The notes below the pieces were generated by a model. It searched no databases, was not told the DNA's origin, and saw only the letters and a program-made list of their open reading frames with translations. From NCBI GenBank assembly GCA_025642065.1, contig JAODUP010000006.1:372001-436000 (forward strand): DNA of 64,000 nucleotides, written 5' to 3'. The translations under genes and the position numbers were made by a program. Shown here one piece after another: positions 9,978 to 51,174 of this stretch. This DNA is from Paralvinella palmiformis (taxonomy: Eukaryota > Annelida > Polychaeta > Terebellida > Alvinellidae). Position 1 is the stretch's first letter, and each line of letters opens with the position of its first letter.

Positions 9978-11199
9978 TGATTAGTCTATGATTTTATTAT
10001 AATTTTAGTATGTGAAAGCAATTCTGTTCCGTTATCGGCTGTAGGTTGTGTAGTTTACATCAACATTAAGCGTTTGATGTAGTTCTCATGTTATTTTGGT
10101 GTTGGTATGTTATTAATCTTAACTCGTTCGGTTAATGTTCGCACAATTGGTCTTCATAGCAAATGTTGTCAAATGACTTTCTGTCATCAGGATCATGATT
10201 AGTTGTTTATACGTTTCTTTTGTAGTAAATCACCATAATGGTCTATTGGTGAGTCGATTTTTTGGTTGTAGTTATTGCGACAAAGTAACAATTACGTTGT
10301 TTTGTTACATATCTTTTTCGTTAAATGTTGGGACAACATTTCCGAAAAAGATGGAGTATGGAGGAGCAGGGTCAGCTTTTATAACTCTAATATTAATTAG
10401 TATGTTTATTTCATTGAATATGGAGATGGTCATGTTGATCATAATGGGTACATATATTTGTTAGTTAATATTTATTCACCAGGTGGCAGGGTTATTGTGG
10501 TGACCTAGGGAGTCAGTACGAAGTAAGATTTTGAGCAGTCAACATCGAGAGAGATTTGGAAATTATTAGTTTTTGTTTGGATAATTCATATTTTAATGAG
10601 AAGGGATTGTGTGGTGGTAAACTGCACGAGGCCTATGTGTAAATATATGTTTTTATCCATCGATGCTATTCTAGATACATGTATTATTACTAAAATGTAC
10701 ATAGTTCTGTATATTCGTTGTAGCTATTTTATTATCTTTTATATCCATACAAGCATTAAATATGCATGGATTGTTTGAGTTCGATAAAGTGTTTTTTTTT
10801 GTATAGCCGTATAACACTGAAGGTGATTATTAATAAGCAAGTCGTGTTATTAATTTCAAGCAAGTGCATGAATCAGGAACTCCCACATAAGTAAATACTG
10901 GATTTGAATGACAACAAAGGGGATAACGTTTTAATACAGAAAACAATAACATTTGACAGAGAGGTCAATTTAACGTTTTCAGGATCACAAAATTTTTATT
11001 ATTAATAGAAAACATAAACAGATAACAAGCTTGATCATTTATCCGGATGATGTCATCATAAATATATCATCAAAGTTTCTTAATGTACATCATGTACATG
11101 ATATTGCTTAGGCTAGTAATTCTGTACAAGTTTGGTCTGAGGTTGAGCGACCTACAACCTCATGTAGTTTTCCAGACTGCCACCAGATGTCATCACATT
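9978..11199. other. No gene recognised; possible gypsy A 3' flank
   Basis: AT-rich sequence without convincing coding similarity. It should contain the 3' LTR of gypsy A if that survives, but with no 5' partner in the window I cannot delimit one. Confidence 0.4.
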
Positions 11200-12612
11200 C
11201 TGATTTTAAATACGGCCCATGTAAACCCTCTTCTTAAGAACAATCTTTACCAGCCAATGACATAAACATTTATAAACCTATTTCTAATCTATCTATCATA
11301 GCTAAAGTATTAAAAAAGTCGTATCCTGTCGTTTGAACGTTCACTTTAACTGTAATCACCTGTCTAATGTTTTTCAATCTGCTTACAAATAATTTCACTC
11401 TACAGAGTTCATAATGACATAGCACTAAACTCTTTTGACACCATTGTTTATTCTGTTATTCTAGATCGCCTCTCTGATTGGTGTGGCATATTAGGCACAG
11501 CACTGACCGCTCATTCTTAATAAATAGGCTTCAATCAATAAAAATAAGAAAATGTTTTAAAAGGCATTTCCTTTGTTTAGTGGTGTTCCCCAGGGCTCTG
11601 TTCTTGGACCGCTACTGTTTAATCCGTATACCACACCACTATAAGCTCTCTTATTTACAGCCACAAATTAGACCATCAGTCATATGCAGGTGATACCCAA
11701 GTATACAGATCTTTATCTACAGCAGACACTGATCTTTCCCTTAAACAACTTGATGACTGTCTCAGTGATATCTCTGGCTAGATGACAAACAATAAACTTA
11801 GGCTCAATGCCAACAACAAAACTTTCATCATTATAGACACATCCAGACAACGCAGTAAACTTACTCGTTTCTTCCCTATGCTCATCCTTAATAATAGCAT
11901 CACACCCTCAGACAATGTACGTAATTTTGGTGTTACATTTGATAGCGATTTTAATTTCAGAAAACATATCTCTCTGACATGTCACCAAAGACATTGCTTC
12001 CGCACTCATTACTAGTAGGCTTGATTACCGCAACTCTCATCTAAGGATATCCTAAAACTTCAGTGTGTTCAGAACTTCTTTGCTAGGGTTGTCACACGGT
12101 CTCCTCGGTTTTCCCATTCTTTCCCATTTCTGAAATCTCTTCACTGGCTCCCTGTTAAATCTCGAATCATTTTCAAACTATCCACCATTGCCTATCAGAT
12201 TCTTTCTTCTGGAGAGCCTTCATATCTATTTTCCATGTTTTCTTTATCAACCAAGCCCAGCTACTAGAGAGCTCCGTTCATCTAGTGTTCACTTGTTCTT
12301 TGTTCTCAGGGTTAAAATTCATGCTGCGACTCGTGCTTTTTCAATTGCTGTCCCTACTCTTTGGAATGCACTCCCTGAACATGTTAAGTCATCAAATAGC
12401 ATTGTTTCTTTCCGTCACCATCTGAAAACTCACCTTTTCAGACTTGCTTATCCGTCCTAAGTTTCCTTGTCATCTGACCATTTGTTAATGAACTTAATTT
12501 GCATTGTACCTGGACTATGAGATAACCCAACCCCTGTACTAGGTGCGCCACTGAGCTCGATTCTTTTCGAGGATATTGGCGCCATAGAAGTTTTATAATT
12601 ATTATTATACGT
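11200..12612 (+). mobile_element. 5'-truncated CR1/L2-like LINE (RT to 3' tail)
   Basis: Non-LTR retrotransposon remnant. Near 11275 a frame reads YKPISNLSIIAKVLKK, the conserved start of the RT domain. The catalytic box is at 11683-11694, where the expected Y-A-D-D reads Y-A-G-D, so the enzyme would be dead even without the frameshifts. Later frames carry the thumb/C-terminal part: 11782-12015 (NFGVTFDSDFNF) and 12188-12460, which ends in RHHLKTHLFRLAYPS and a stop. The 3' UTR ends in a hairpin-like tract (GCGCCACTGAGCTCG...GGCGCCATAGAAG) and an ATT-rich tail at 12598-12610. This tail architecture resembles the SINE/LINE ends at 32812 and 38455. Confidence 0.88.
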
Positions 12613-14937
12613 ACCTGAGGGGAGGGAGCCTGTCGGGCCGATGGACGATTATGGGTTAATCCGAGTCTGACTGAAACACATATTGTAGTATCAGGCTGTC
12701 ATACTTTTCTGGATTCATGTGCATCAAACATTAAATTTAGTCTTTTCTAATATTTGTGAATAATTGTGATCCGGATAATTTGAAAACTCTATAAAGATGA
12801 TAAATCATTCATATGGCGGCCGTTCTCTCAGACAGCCTTAATTGGCACCAGCGACAGTGTGACCCTGCTTGACTACGTTACCCATAAATTAGTACATGAC
12901 AACAAGCCGACGCCGTGCTACTATATCACTGCACGGATGTGTGAAAATATGCATTTTAGTGATCGATCATTACATTTTTAGACTTCGAACGAGTAATAGC
13001 TCAAGACGAAATTGATAAACATATATTGACTGGGATTTGTTAGCGTGACAGATAGACTGGTTGGATTAACTTAACAATTATGTAGAAACTCTTTGACAGC
13101 GGCATCAGCATCACGTAGTTATTTCTGTAATCACTCTTCCGTTATGGGTGATTAAAACAGTTGTACTTTAGTTACGTGTGGTTACAAAAACCGGATACAC
13201 GTGGTCAATCGAACATCTAAAGATCACGCATGCGTCGATATCATCGGCCGTTAAACCGGCGACCTTGGACGCCTGTAACCTTTACAATACGTTGGTGGAA
13301 TGATTCCCGAAGAATTAAATTGCTAAACAAATAGTACCCCACCCATTCACTCTTTAAATATGGCCATCCGAGACAGGGCATGATAGATGTCCATGCAGCC
13401 GCATCAGGATTAGACCGTTTAAAGCTTATCGGTAAAAAAGTCGCGGGATAAAGTTATACTCATAGGGAAAAAAGAAACATGATAATGTTTGAACTGTTCA
13501 TTTCTGCATCTTTCTTTAATAATGTTAACCGTCGATTTCTAACCTTTTAAAAGTTAATATGTTAACGTCGTTTCTGCGTCGTTCTATTTTGTTTGATTAT
13601 CTTATTGAACAAAACGTGATTTTGTTCACATACATGCAATGGCAGTTAATAACTGATTTAAAATATGTTCTGTTTTATTACTTTATGTGTTTATGGTACG
13701 TAAATAAATTATGAGACTAATATTTTTGTTTGATTACCCGACTTTCTTTCCTATAACATAGTGTGGTCACATTCCTAACCAAAATTGTTACTTTTCCTGC
13801 GACTTTCTTCTCGGCCTCCTCTGGATTACATACGGTTTCCACAGTACGCTAGATTAGTCAGTAACTGGGCTCACGAATGATCAACATAAAGTTTATTCAC
13901 TGTGTTCGGTGGAGAAGGGGCGTTAACCATTTCGTTGAAGAAATAAACTTATGCCGTTGTAATTTTTATACGTTCGATGAACAAATATAGGTTTATTGAA
14001 GAGATGTTCTTAGGTGTTTCATACTGTCCCCTTGTTCTGTATATACCAATAGATCGTGTGAGTTGCTTATGTGGGAAATTTATTGCCCACAAAACTGGCA
14101 TTTTAGGGTAAACTCTCAAGAGTCAGCATCGTTCCCATATTTGGACAACATCTAATTCTGTATTTTGAGCTTCGAAATCTGTCTGGAACCATACTTCGTT
14201 GTAGATGACAGAGTGGTCACCTAACATCATAATCTGAAGAAAAATGTGTCTCTTTGTTAAAGGATAATTTATATACATCAGAAACAAATAGAGGTTCCGA
14301 CCTATGCATGGTCCCTGACGAATTACCGATGTTATAGTTTTTGAACTTCCGTCGAGGACAATATATTATTATAGTTTATACATTCATTGACCATATTGTC
14401 AAATGGTTTGGCTAATTACGTAATATACAGCATAGAATACTGGCTATTTTAAATAGTTAAATCTAATTCTGCTGCATCTGTTACCTTTTCAGATGAAAAC
14501 ATAACCTTTGATTACACTCTTAAAATGGTTGCCAGTGTATATTTTAGCTGCATAAAATGAACAACTTTTACGTGCATTTTTTCCAATTTCTAAAAATTAT
14601 GTCATAAGTCACCAATGGTGGGTTTTCATAGATAAATGTATTTCTAACCATTAAGATCAAAATAGCCATTAGTGGTCATTTTATTTAGCATTTCTTGTCA
14701 TATCCGAGCAATAATTTACTATGCGACAGGAATTTCACCATGAACAGCCACTAATCACAAAAGCCGAGAAGTATGGTTAGTTTGATAACCGTATTCCCTC
14801 CCCCTCCCTCTCTCCATCATGTACTCAATGTTATACTAATTTACTTTTATAAAAATGGCGCGACTGTATGATGTTGAACCAAATATGTATGTAAAATACT
14901 CAATATACTCTGTAACTCATTATGTTCAAACCTCTGC
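12613..14937. other. No gene recognised
   Basis: About 2.3 kb without convincing coding similarity, long open frames or clear repeats. It separates the LINE remnant from the 3' end of TBCD. Confidence 0.5.
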
Positions 14938-15057
14938 GTGGGCATATCTGAAGGTTGCTTCATCGATGACTTCGATTCATTACCTTTGGAGGTCGCTCAG
15001 CCCATTTAGCCTACCATGTGCACAAAAGTGGCTGTAAAACATCATTCATCATCTGTC
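14938..15057 (+). mobile_element. SINE S1, 5'-truncated copy
   Basis: Matches the 3' two thirds of the full S1 copy at 25559-25736 (opposite strand): GGGCATATCTGAAGGTTG, then ATTACCTTTGGAGGTCGCTC, then the CCCATTTAGCCTACC end and a CATT-rich tail. The tRNA-like head is missing. It lies just beyond the presumed TBCD polyadenylation signal. Confidence 0.85.
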
Positions 15058-15885
15058 ACGCATAATATAATTTAAAAAAGATCCTGTTGAAAAAAATCAC
15101 GTTTGTCTTTTATTGATAAACTGAAAACAATGAAACTGATAATTTCTTTTGAAATAACTGAGAAAATACAAAAATGTTATTTGTCCCAAGTAATAATAAT
15201 AATAATACTAACAACAATAAAAAATATATTCACAGAATTATCAAACTTTCCTGTTTCTTAACTACAGGCAGATGTAAACTGTTGTTTTAGGTCTTCAAAA
15301 TGAATATCTTGTGGATGTGAATATTCCATTTCTGGTGAATATGGCACTGAATTATTTTATATTTGTGATAATCTGATAGTCACTTAAGATACCCGAGATA
15401 AACTACCATCTTCAAGATCCATAATATAATCACAGAAGATAACAAAAGATGAAAATCTATACAGAATTTCGGTTAACTAAGTCATGTACATGATGCGCAA
15501 TTGTTGGATATTTACCACGAGGCTCGTGAAAAACCTAAAACAGCATTTGTAAAATTGGCATTATTTGCTCATTTCTAAATAACAGACTAATATATTCATC
15601 TTATGACAGTGGGATCAGGTCACAACAACAAAAACAACACAGGCCAGATAATTATATTTGATTCATTGTAATACATAAACAATATTTCCATCTTTCTCAT
15701 AATGTAAATTAAGCAGAAAGCGTGGCTTAAAAAATGAATGATGTGCTAGATTTGTTTTGGTTATAAAAAAAATCTCAAACAATCACAGTTAAGTTAAGTC
15801 TATCCTTTGGTTTATCGAAACAGTAACACCATCCATCCATTTCAAGATCCAGAAGTAAACATTTGGTCCATTATTGGTGACCATT
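15058..15885 (-). other. TBCD: Presumed TBCD 3' UTR
   Basis: No coding similarity on either strand. The first AATAAA I see downstream of the TBCD stop on the minus strand is at 15114-15109, giving a 3' UTR of about 770 nt. The 3' end is inferred; only transcript data would fix it. Confidence 0.45.
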
Positions 15886-43529
<27,644 letters not shown>

Positions 43530-44600
43530 GTTAACTTAGTGTATGCGCAGATCTATTACCATGCTACCATAAACAATTACCGTTTATAACAAAACGGGTT
43601 TTAACATAATGTACGCCAATAATTCGTACATGTCCCAAATTGTCCCACTTTAAGTGAACGTAAGAGGATTTATTGCATGTTGTCTATACCGACATATGAT
43701 TAGTCCCCGCTGTGAAGCAGTAAGTTAGAGGCCATAAGTGTCTCCCTCCCTTCAGATAGTCATCCAAGAAAAGTAACATTAATTTCGGCCATTATTATTA
43801 TTATTAACAAGTGATAGAAATACCCCCTCCCCTGGCTGCAGACAAAGGAGCCGTACGGAAAATATGAATCGAACTACCATCATCGTGTAATTCATCATTG
43901 TGTAATCCATAATCGTGTAATCCATCAGTGTGTTATCCACCTGGATTTTCATTTGTCTGGTTTTATGATCTGCGATAACGAAACAGACACAAGACAGAAG
44001 ACACACGAAAACACAAATAATTATATCCAGAATGTTTTTTTAACGGAGTGACTGATTGTACCTCATCCATACCCCTCATAGCTCTGTTGTTTTAGGTCGT
44101 AAGAGCCACTTTAACGTCCTACATTTTTAATTCAATAAACACCTTATATACTAGTTATAGAGGAGAATATATTATTCTCCAACTACATATATATGTGATA
44201 TGGAAACATAATGAATGTGGTGTGTGTGTGTGGCCTCATGGGTTGGGCTAGAAAATGTTTGGTAAATGATGAAATATGTTTATATATATATATATATCAC
44301 ACACACACAAACATACGAATACACACACACACGAATACACCAAACGCAGCTCGTTGCTTGGAGACTGTTTGACATTATAACTTTACCAAGTATATAAGTA
44401 AACCAGCAGATTTATCAAGTTGTAATGTCAAACAGCATCAGTTATAACTGTAGACGACTCTTAATGATGGCGTGGTACAGAATGATGTTATATGTTCTTT
44501 TTAGATGATCTATGTATGTGTCGCCTTGTTTGGTGTACTGTGAAGATCAAAGCCATCAGTTTTGAAGAGCGATTCATTGCCACACTAGATCTACGTGACA
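43530..44600 (-). promoter_or_regulatory. TBCD: Presumed TBCD promoter region A
   Basis: Sequence directly upstream of the exon 1 ATG. No TATA box sits at a usual distance, so a dispersed, TATA-less start is plausible. No single site can be assigned from sequence alone. The equivalent region of copy B is 47966-49040. Confidence 0.35.
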
Positions 44601-45762
44601 TTTGTGATGATATAATCCGGTTTGCCAAATCGATCCAGCAAAACTGATCGACTGGATGGTGACCCCTGTGTCAACTCTAGGTCACGTAGATTCAGCCAGC
44701 AGCTGGTCTCCTGGCCACCTTATTATTTACCAGAGATATATGGCGTATTGTAGGATCACATTCTTCTATTTTTGGTGACTGATTCCACAACATTTAAACT
44801 TTTCTGTTTTAAACAGTTACTTGTTTGTGTAGTTTTGTTGTTGTTGTTAATAATAATAATACGACCATCAAAATATTCGCTCGGTCTTGTGTCCCAAATA
44901 TGAAGAGAGCCGAGATTAAAATTTAAAACAAAATCATGACACATTTTGTATTTCGATGTATTATAAAATAAGGATCCCCCCACAAATTGAAATTGCATGA
45001 CTCGCCATGCAGTTAGATAATAATGTTATGTTTTTCCTATATTACTTACAAATAAAACTCCAAAGAGCAAAGTTACTACGATTCACGCATGCTACTAATT
45101 CAGTCATAATTGCACTAAAGGGTTCAGGATCATTTCGTATCATCTCCTAATATTATGTGTCCCCCTAGAGTCCTACAGAAGTACAAATCTACGTAAACGA
45201 GTCACATGGACACCGGAGATAAAAAATTATATGGTGCATCGGTTACCAACTGCGGTCTCGGGTTAGAAACAGCTATGGCGCCCACTGTTAATAGGGGATG
45301 GGAACTTTTCATTAACGATAAATACTGGAAATCTTTCAGCAAATTATTTCATATTACATGAAGACTGAGACCAGTATTTCAGCTGAACGACTGTATCTTT
45401 CCAAAGGATTTAACACAATACTTTTAAGGATATAACTCAATGATTGAGCAGACGGATTTTCCAGATGAATGACACAGCTAAACCTTAGTTATTCATGCTG
45501 ACTTGTAGGGGAATTTTTAGCATAGAATTCAATGCATTAAATAAATGATTTTAAAATCAAATTTGTAGCTGAATGATTTTAATGAAGATTTAAAAACATA
45601 TTTAATCTAGAGTTTTGGAAGTATTATTGCAGGAGTAATTGAATCGGTCTATTGGTCCACATCAAAATTGAAATTAAGCTTGTAACGATTTGTATAGGGA
45701 ACCTCACTGGGACGTAAATAGGTTAATTGTATTAAACAACAACAAACACAAGAATAATAACA

Positions 45763-45794
<32 letters not shown>

Positions 45795-46162
45795 CTTTGA
45801 TTAAATTCCACACCAAAAAATGGACATCTGACACTCCTATTCTCAAGCAATATATACTGCTGTCTGAGACTAAAATGAGAATAATTAATATTTATCAAAA
45901 TAAGTAATTTAGAACAGAATTAAATCATTAATGTTTTGATAGGTTGAAAGTGTTGTACATCTCTATAAAATATTTATTTGATGAACAGACATTTATAACA
46001 TAACAAAAGGATGACACTTGACAGATAACGCAACCCAATAGAAATTTAAGTACAAGTTTACAATTGATCTTGATAAAACACACACAACAATATACTGAAT
46101 GAAGCTGAAGAGGGACCTAAAATAATTAGTGTCTGTTAGCTGACGTTGAAATGTGAAATGTT

Positions 46163-46202
46163 GGTAGTTTATGGCACTTTTGAGTATACAATAGGCTGAA
46201 TG
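46163..46202 (-). mobile_element. SINE S1 tail-only fragment (in copy A)
   Basis: Degenerate match to the S1 3' end (TTTATGGCACTTTTGAGTAT...TAGGCTGAATG) followed by a GT microsatellite. The same fragment is in copy B at 50623-50662, so it predates the duplication. Confidence 0.6.
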
Positions 46203-46679
46203 TGTGTGTGTGTGTGTATGTGTGTGCCTGCAATAGTCATTTTGTTTACAATGCATTTACAATAATATTATAAATTCTTGATATGTTTATTTTATTTTCT
46301 TATTTTCATTTATATGTATAGCCGTTGATATCTCGTCTCTAAAACCTTCAGATCTTGAAATAACCTTTACTGGATTGAAAGCGAAGATAATGATTTCAGT
46401 TATTTGCCATAAGGATTTGATTTTTAGAAGGTCAAAACTTGATTGGGGCCATTGACAACTGAACGCTTTTTAAAGGAACAATTCATTCATCAGAAAATAT
46501 TAATACAGCGTGTAGTGCTTATAAAATTAACCCCAAATCTGCCGATAACATCCGCAAACTCGGATGTAAGGAAATATTCCATTTTACTCTAAGGCAGCCA
46601 TTACGACTTTTTTGTTTGCCGAGATATTGTTGAAGCTTTGAGGATGTGAATCTGGGATGGACATATTATTGCTCAGCAT

Positions 46680-47032
46680 AGGTTGGTTTTGTTGTTCGGG
46701 GAGAATCCCCAGGCTGTTGCTTAATCAACACAGCCTCTATGTTGGAGTGGTTGAGGAACCGCCTCCCCACCACTCACAAGTGAGCAGTATGGAAAGATGG
46801 AGCCGAAATACCCTGATTTCATCCGGGGTTTTTACGTCCTCAGGGGGTTTTAACGTCCCCCTTTATTTTAAATAATTCAGTGGAGACGGCAGCGCCATTT
46901 AACGTGGTCAACCCACGATGTAGTGAGCCAAGAAATTAATCCCTGGAAAAGTTTCCACCTCTTACATAGTTCGAACCTGTGACCGTTGGCACCAAGTGCC
47001 GGCTGCTTAACCGCTAGGCCACCGGAGCTCAC
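46680..47032 (-). mobile_element. tRNA-derived SINE S4 at the duplication boundary
   Basis: The minus-strand head is GTGAGCTCCGGTGGCCTAGC with an A box (TGGCCTAGCGGTTAAGC) and a B box (CAGGTTCGAACTATG) between 46960 and 47030. A body of about 250 bp follows to 46680. Copy B of the duplication keeps the body (51175 onward) but lacks most of the head. The right flank reads ATATAATAT (47037-47045), and the same 9-mer occurs to the left of the SINE in copy B (51166-51174), suggesting the original target duplication. Confidence 0.85.
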
Positions 47033-47820
47033 TATTATATAATATAATACTATCAGAGAGCTTAAATGACTTGTTATCAGATATTAATATGAATCTATAC
47101 AGTCTCTCAATGAGAAAGATTTGTGGCTTCAATTTATCAGCTGGTTTAATGCTTGAACTTCAGTACTAGCTGCTCTGTGGAGTTTCATGTTACTGTATAT
47201 TTTGTATGCAGGGCTCTGTCTGTAGGTTATTTCATCTTTCAGTTCATTTCATAACTTTTGGAAGTTGGTTGGCTAATTTGACCCAATGTCACTTCATAAC
47301 ATTTCATAATGCTAAACCAAGAGGTAATCTTTTACATAGGCATGGCCACAGTTGATGTACATGTGCTAGCATGATGTATTATCCTTTTAAGGCTTTTTAG
47401 TGGTATTTTTTAGGTACACATTATACAAGTTATTATCCTGAATAAAATTAACTATCCAAAAACTATAGGATATCACCATATTACATTTATGATCTTTGTT
47501 TGCAAATTAAAATATCAAACATTGATAATTGATTATTTAATGATTAAATGAATCATATAATAATATGACTCATAGCCATAGGTCCAGTGTGACCAGCATC
47601 ATAACGGTATCTCGCTCACCGAGTAGCGTCATATATTTCGTCGTCAGCAAACTATAAGATTGAATTTTCGTGAATGTTCATAAACGAGAAACTGTAATCA
47701 CAATTACATACACAACTGAACAAACGAACAATCATAGTTCGTCCATTTTTATGGAGAAAATAATATCCCCGAAGCCGGTCTGTCATAACGTCACTTCACT
47801 TGTCAATGTCAACAACTTAC

Positions 47821-47965
47821 ACAAAAATAGTTCTGTGGCATTTTCCACCAACACCTGATCACCGACTATCTTCGGCAGACTGTTTATAATTTTCTTCGCT
47901 GCGTTGGCTTCTTTGAATTCTTCCAAAACACTTCCATTTTCGGCGACAGTGGAATCTTGCTCCAT
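47821..47965 (-). CDS. TBCD: TBCD alternative first coding exon (copy B)
   Basis: Duplicate of TBCD exon 1. The start ATG, its context, the upstream in-frame TAA and the GTAAGT donor are all unchanged. The only protein difference I see is residue 8 (Ala here, Val in copy A). It could splice to exon 2 at 41981 in the same phase, skipping exon 1A, which has no acceptor, and give a full-length cofactor from a second promoter. Whether it is transcribed is unknown. It would be a dead relic only if its promoter were silent, because nothing in the exon is broken. Confidence 0.75.
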
Positions 47966-50203
47966 GTTAACTTAGTGTATGCGCAGATCTATTACCATGC
48001 TACCATAAACAATTACCGTTTATAACAAAACGGGTTTTAGCATAATGTACACCAATAATTCGTACATGTCCCAAATTGTCCCACTTTAAGTGAACGTAAG
48101 AGGATTTATTGCATGTTGTCTATACCGACATATGATTAGTCCCCGCTGTGAAGCAGTAAGTTAGAGGCCATAAGTGTCTCCCTCCCTTCAGATAGTCATC
48201 CAAGAAAAGTAACATTAATTTCGGCCATTATTATTATTATTAACAAGTGATAGAAATACCCCCTCCCCTGGCTGCAGACAAAGGAGCCGTACGGAAAATA
48301 TGAATCGAACTACCATCATCGTGTAATTCATCATTGTGTAATCCATAATCGTGTAATCCATCAGTGTGTTATCCACCTGGATTTTCATTTGTCTGGTTTT
48401 ATGATCTGCGATAACGAAACAGACACAAGACAGAAGACACACGAAAACACAAATAATTATACCCAGAATGTTTTTTTAACGGAGTGACTGATTGTACCTC
48501 ATCCATACCCCTCATAGCTCTGTTGTTTTAGGTCGTAAGAGCCACTTTAACGTCCTACATTTTTAATTCAATAAACACCTTATATACTAGTTATAGAGGA
48601 GAATATATTATTCTCCAACTACATATATATGTGATATGGAAACATAATGAATGTGGTGTGTGGTCATGGGTTGGGCTAGAAAATGTTTGGTAAATGATGA
48701 AATATGTTTATATATATATATATATCACACACACACTCACACACAAACATACGAATACACACACACACGAATACACCAAACGCAGCTCGTTGCTTGGAGA
48801 CTGTTTGACATTATAACTTTACCAAGTATATAAGTAAACCAGCAGATTTATCAAGTTGTAATGTCAAACAGCATCAGTTATAACTGTAGACGACTCTTAA
48901 TGATGGCGTGGTACAGAATGATGTTATATGTTCTTTTTAGATGATCTATGTATATGTCGCCTTGTTTGGTGTACTGTGAAGATCAAAGCCATCAGTTTTG
49001 AAGAGCGATTCATTGCCACACTAGATCTACGTGACATTTGTGATGATATAATCCGGTTTGCCAAATCGATCCAGCAAAACTGATCGACTGGATGGTGACC
49101 CCTGTGTCAACTCTAGGTCACGTAGATTCAGCCAGCAGCTGGTCTCCTGGCCACCTTATTATTTACCAGAGATATATGGCATATTGTAGGATCATATTCT
49201 TCTATTTTTGGTGACTGATTCCACAACATTTAAACTTTTCTGTTTTAAACAGTTACTTGTTTGTGTAGTTTTGTTGTTGTTGTTAATAATAATAATACGA
49301 CCATCAAAATATTCGCTCGGTCTTGTGTCCCAAATATGAAGAGAGCCGAGATTAAAATTTAAAACAAAATCATGACACATTTTGTATTTCGATGTATTAT
49401 GAAATAAGGATCCCCCCACAAATTGAAATTGCATGACTCGCCATGCAGTTAGATAATAATGTTATGTTTTCCTATATTACTTACAAATAAAACTCCAAAG
49501 AGCAAAGTTACTACGATTCACGCATGCTACCAATTCAGTCATAATTGCACTAAAGGGTTCAGGATCATTTCGTATCATCTCCTAATATTATGTGTCCCCC
49601 TAGAGTCCCACAGAAGTACAAATCTACGTAAACGAGTCACATGGACACCGGAGATAAAAAATTATATGGTGCATCGGTTACCAACTGCGGTCTCGGGTTA
49701 GAAACAGCTATGGCGCCCACTGTTAATAGGGGATGGGAACTTTTCATTAACAATAAATACTGGAAATCTTTCAGCAAATTATTTCATATTACATGAAGAC
49801 TGAGACCAGTATTTCAGCTGAACGACTGTATCTTTCCAAAGGATTTAACACAATACTTTTAAGGATATAACTCAATGATTGAGCAGACGGATTTTCCAGA
49901 TGAATGACACAGCTAAACCTTAGTTATTCATGCTGACTTGTAGGGGAATTTTTAGCATAGAATTCAATGCATTAAATAAATGATTTTAAAATCAAATTTG
50001 TAGCTGAATGATTTTAATGAAGATTTAAAAACATATTTAATCTAGAGTTTTGGAAGTATTATTGCAGGAGTAATTGAATCGGTCTATTGGTCCACATCAA
50101 AATTGAAATTAAGCTTGTAACGATTTGTATAGGGAAGCTCACTGGGATGTAAATAGGTTAATTGTATTAAACAACAATAAACACAAGAATAATAACAACA
50201 ACA

Positions 50204-50243
50204 CCCCCCCCCCCCCCCCCCCAAAAAAAAAAAAAAAAAAAAA
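50204..50243. repeat. C19-A21 homopolymer tract
   Basis: Nineteen C followed by 21 A, then CACACACAT. Copy A has a plain CA repeat at the same place (about 45763-45791). This may be a real expansion, but also a consensus error. Confidence 0.9.
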
Positions 50244-50659
50244 CACACACATATCTTTGATTAAATTCCACACCAAAAAATGGACATCTGACACTCCTAT
50301 TCTCAAGCAATATATACTGCTGTCTGAGACTAAAATGAGAATAATTAATATTTATCAAAATAAGTAATTTAGAACATAATTAAATCATTAACGTTTTGAT
50401 AGGTTGAAAGTGTTGTACATCTCTATAAAATATTTATTTGATGAACAGACATTTATAACATAACAAAAGGATGACACTTGACAGATAACGCAACCCAATA
50501 GAAATTTAAGTACAAGTTTACAATTGATCTTGATAAAACACACACAACAATATACTGAATGAAGCTGAAGAGGGACCTAAAATAATTAGTGTCTGTTAGC
50601 TGACGTTGAAATGTGAAATGTTGGTAGTTTATGGCACTTTTGAGTATACGATAGGCTGA

Positions 50660-50661
<2 letters not shown>

Positions 50662-50704
<43 letters not shown>

Positions 50705-50706
50705 TG
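50662..50706. repeat. GT microsatellite
   Basis: A GT array clearly longer than its copy A equivalent (46201-46227). Confidence 0.9.
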
Positions 50707-51174
50707 CGTGCAATAGTCATTTTGTTTACGATGCATTTACAATAATATTATAAATTCTTGATATGTTTATTTTATTTTCTTATTTTCATTTATATGTATA
50801 GCCGTTGATATCTCGTCTCTAAAACCTTCAGATCTTGAAATAACCTTTACTGGATTGAAAGCGAAGATAATGATTTCAGTTATTTGCCATAAGGATTTGA
50901 TTTTTAGAAGGTCAAAACTTGATTGGGGCCATTGACAACTGAACGCTTTTTAAAGGAACAATTCATTCATCAGAAAATATTAATATAGCGTGTAGTGCTT
51001 ATAAAATTAACCCAAAATCTGCCGATAACATCCGCAAACTCGGATGTAAGGAAATATTCCATTTTACTCTAAGGCAGCCATTACGACTTTTTTGTTTGCC
51101 GAGATATTGTTGAAGCTTTGAGGATGTGAATCTGGGATGGACATATTATTGCTCAGCATTGCATCATATAATAT

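Noticed and set aside
43779..44006. 75-residue minus-strand frame repeated at 48215-48442
   Set aside because: Low-complexity MDYTMMNYTMM pattern from a short tandem repeat upstream of TBCD. An upstream frame in a 5' UTR is possible but unsupported.
44756..44998. 80-residue minus-strand frame (also 49192-49434) containing LHIWDTRPSEYF
   Set aside because: No recognisable family, no splice partner or codon signature; it ends in microsatellite-coded Asn. Its presence in both copies reflects the duplication.
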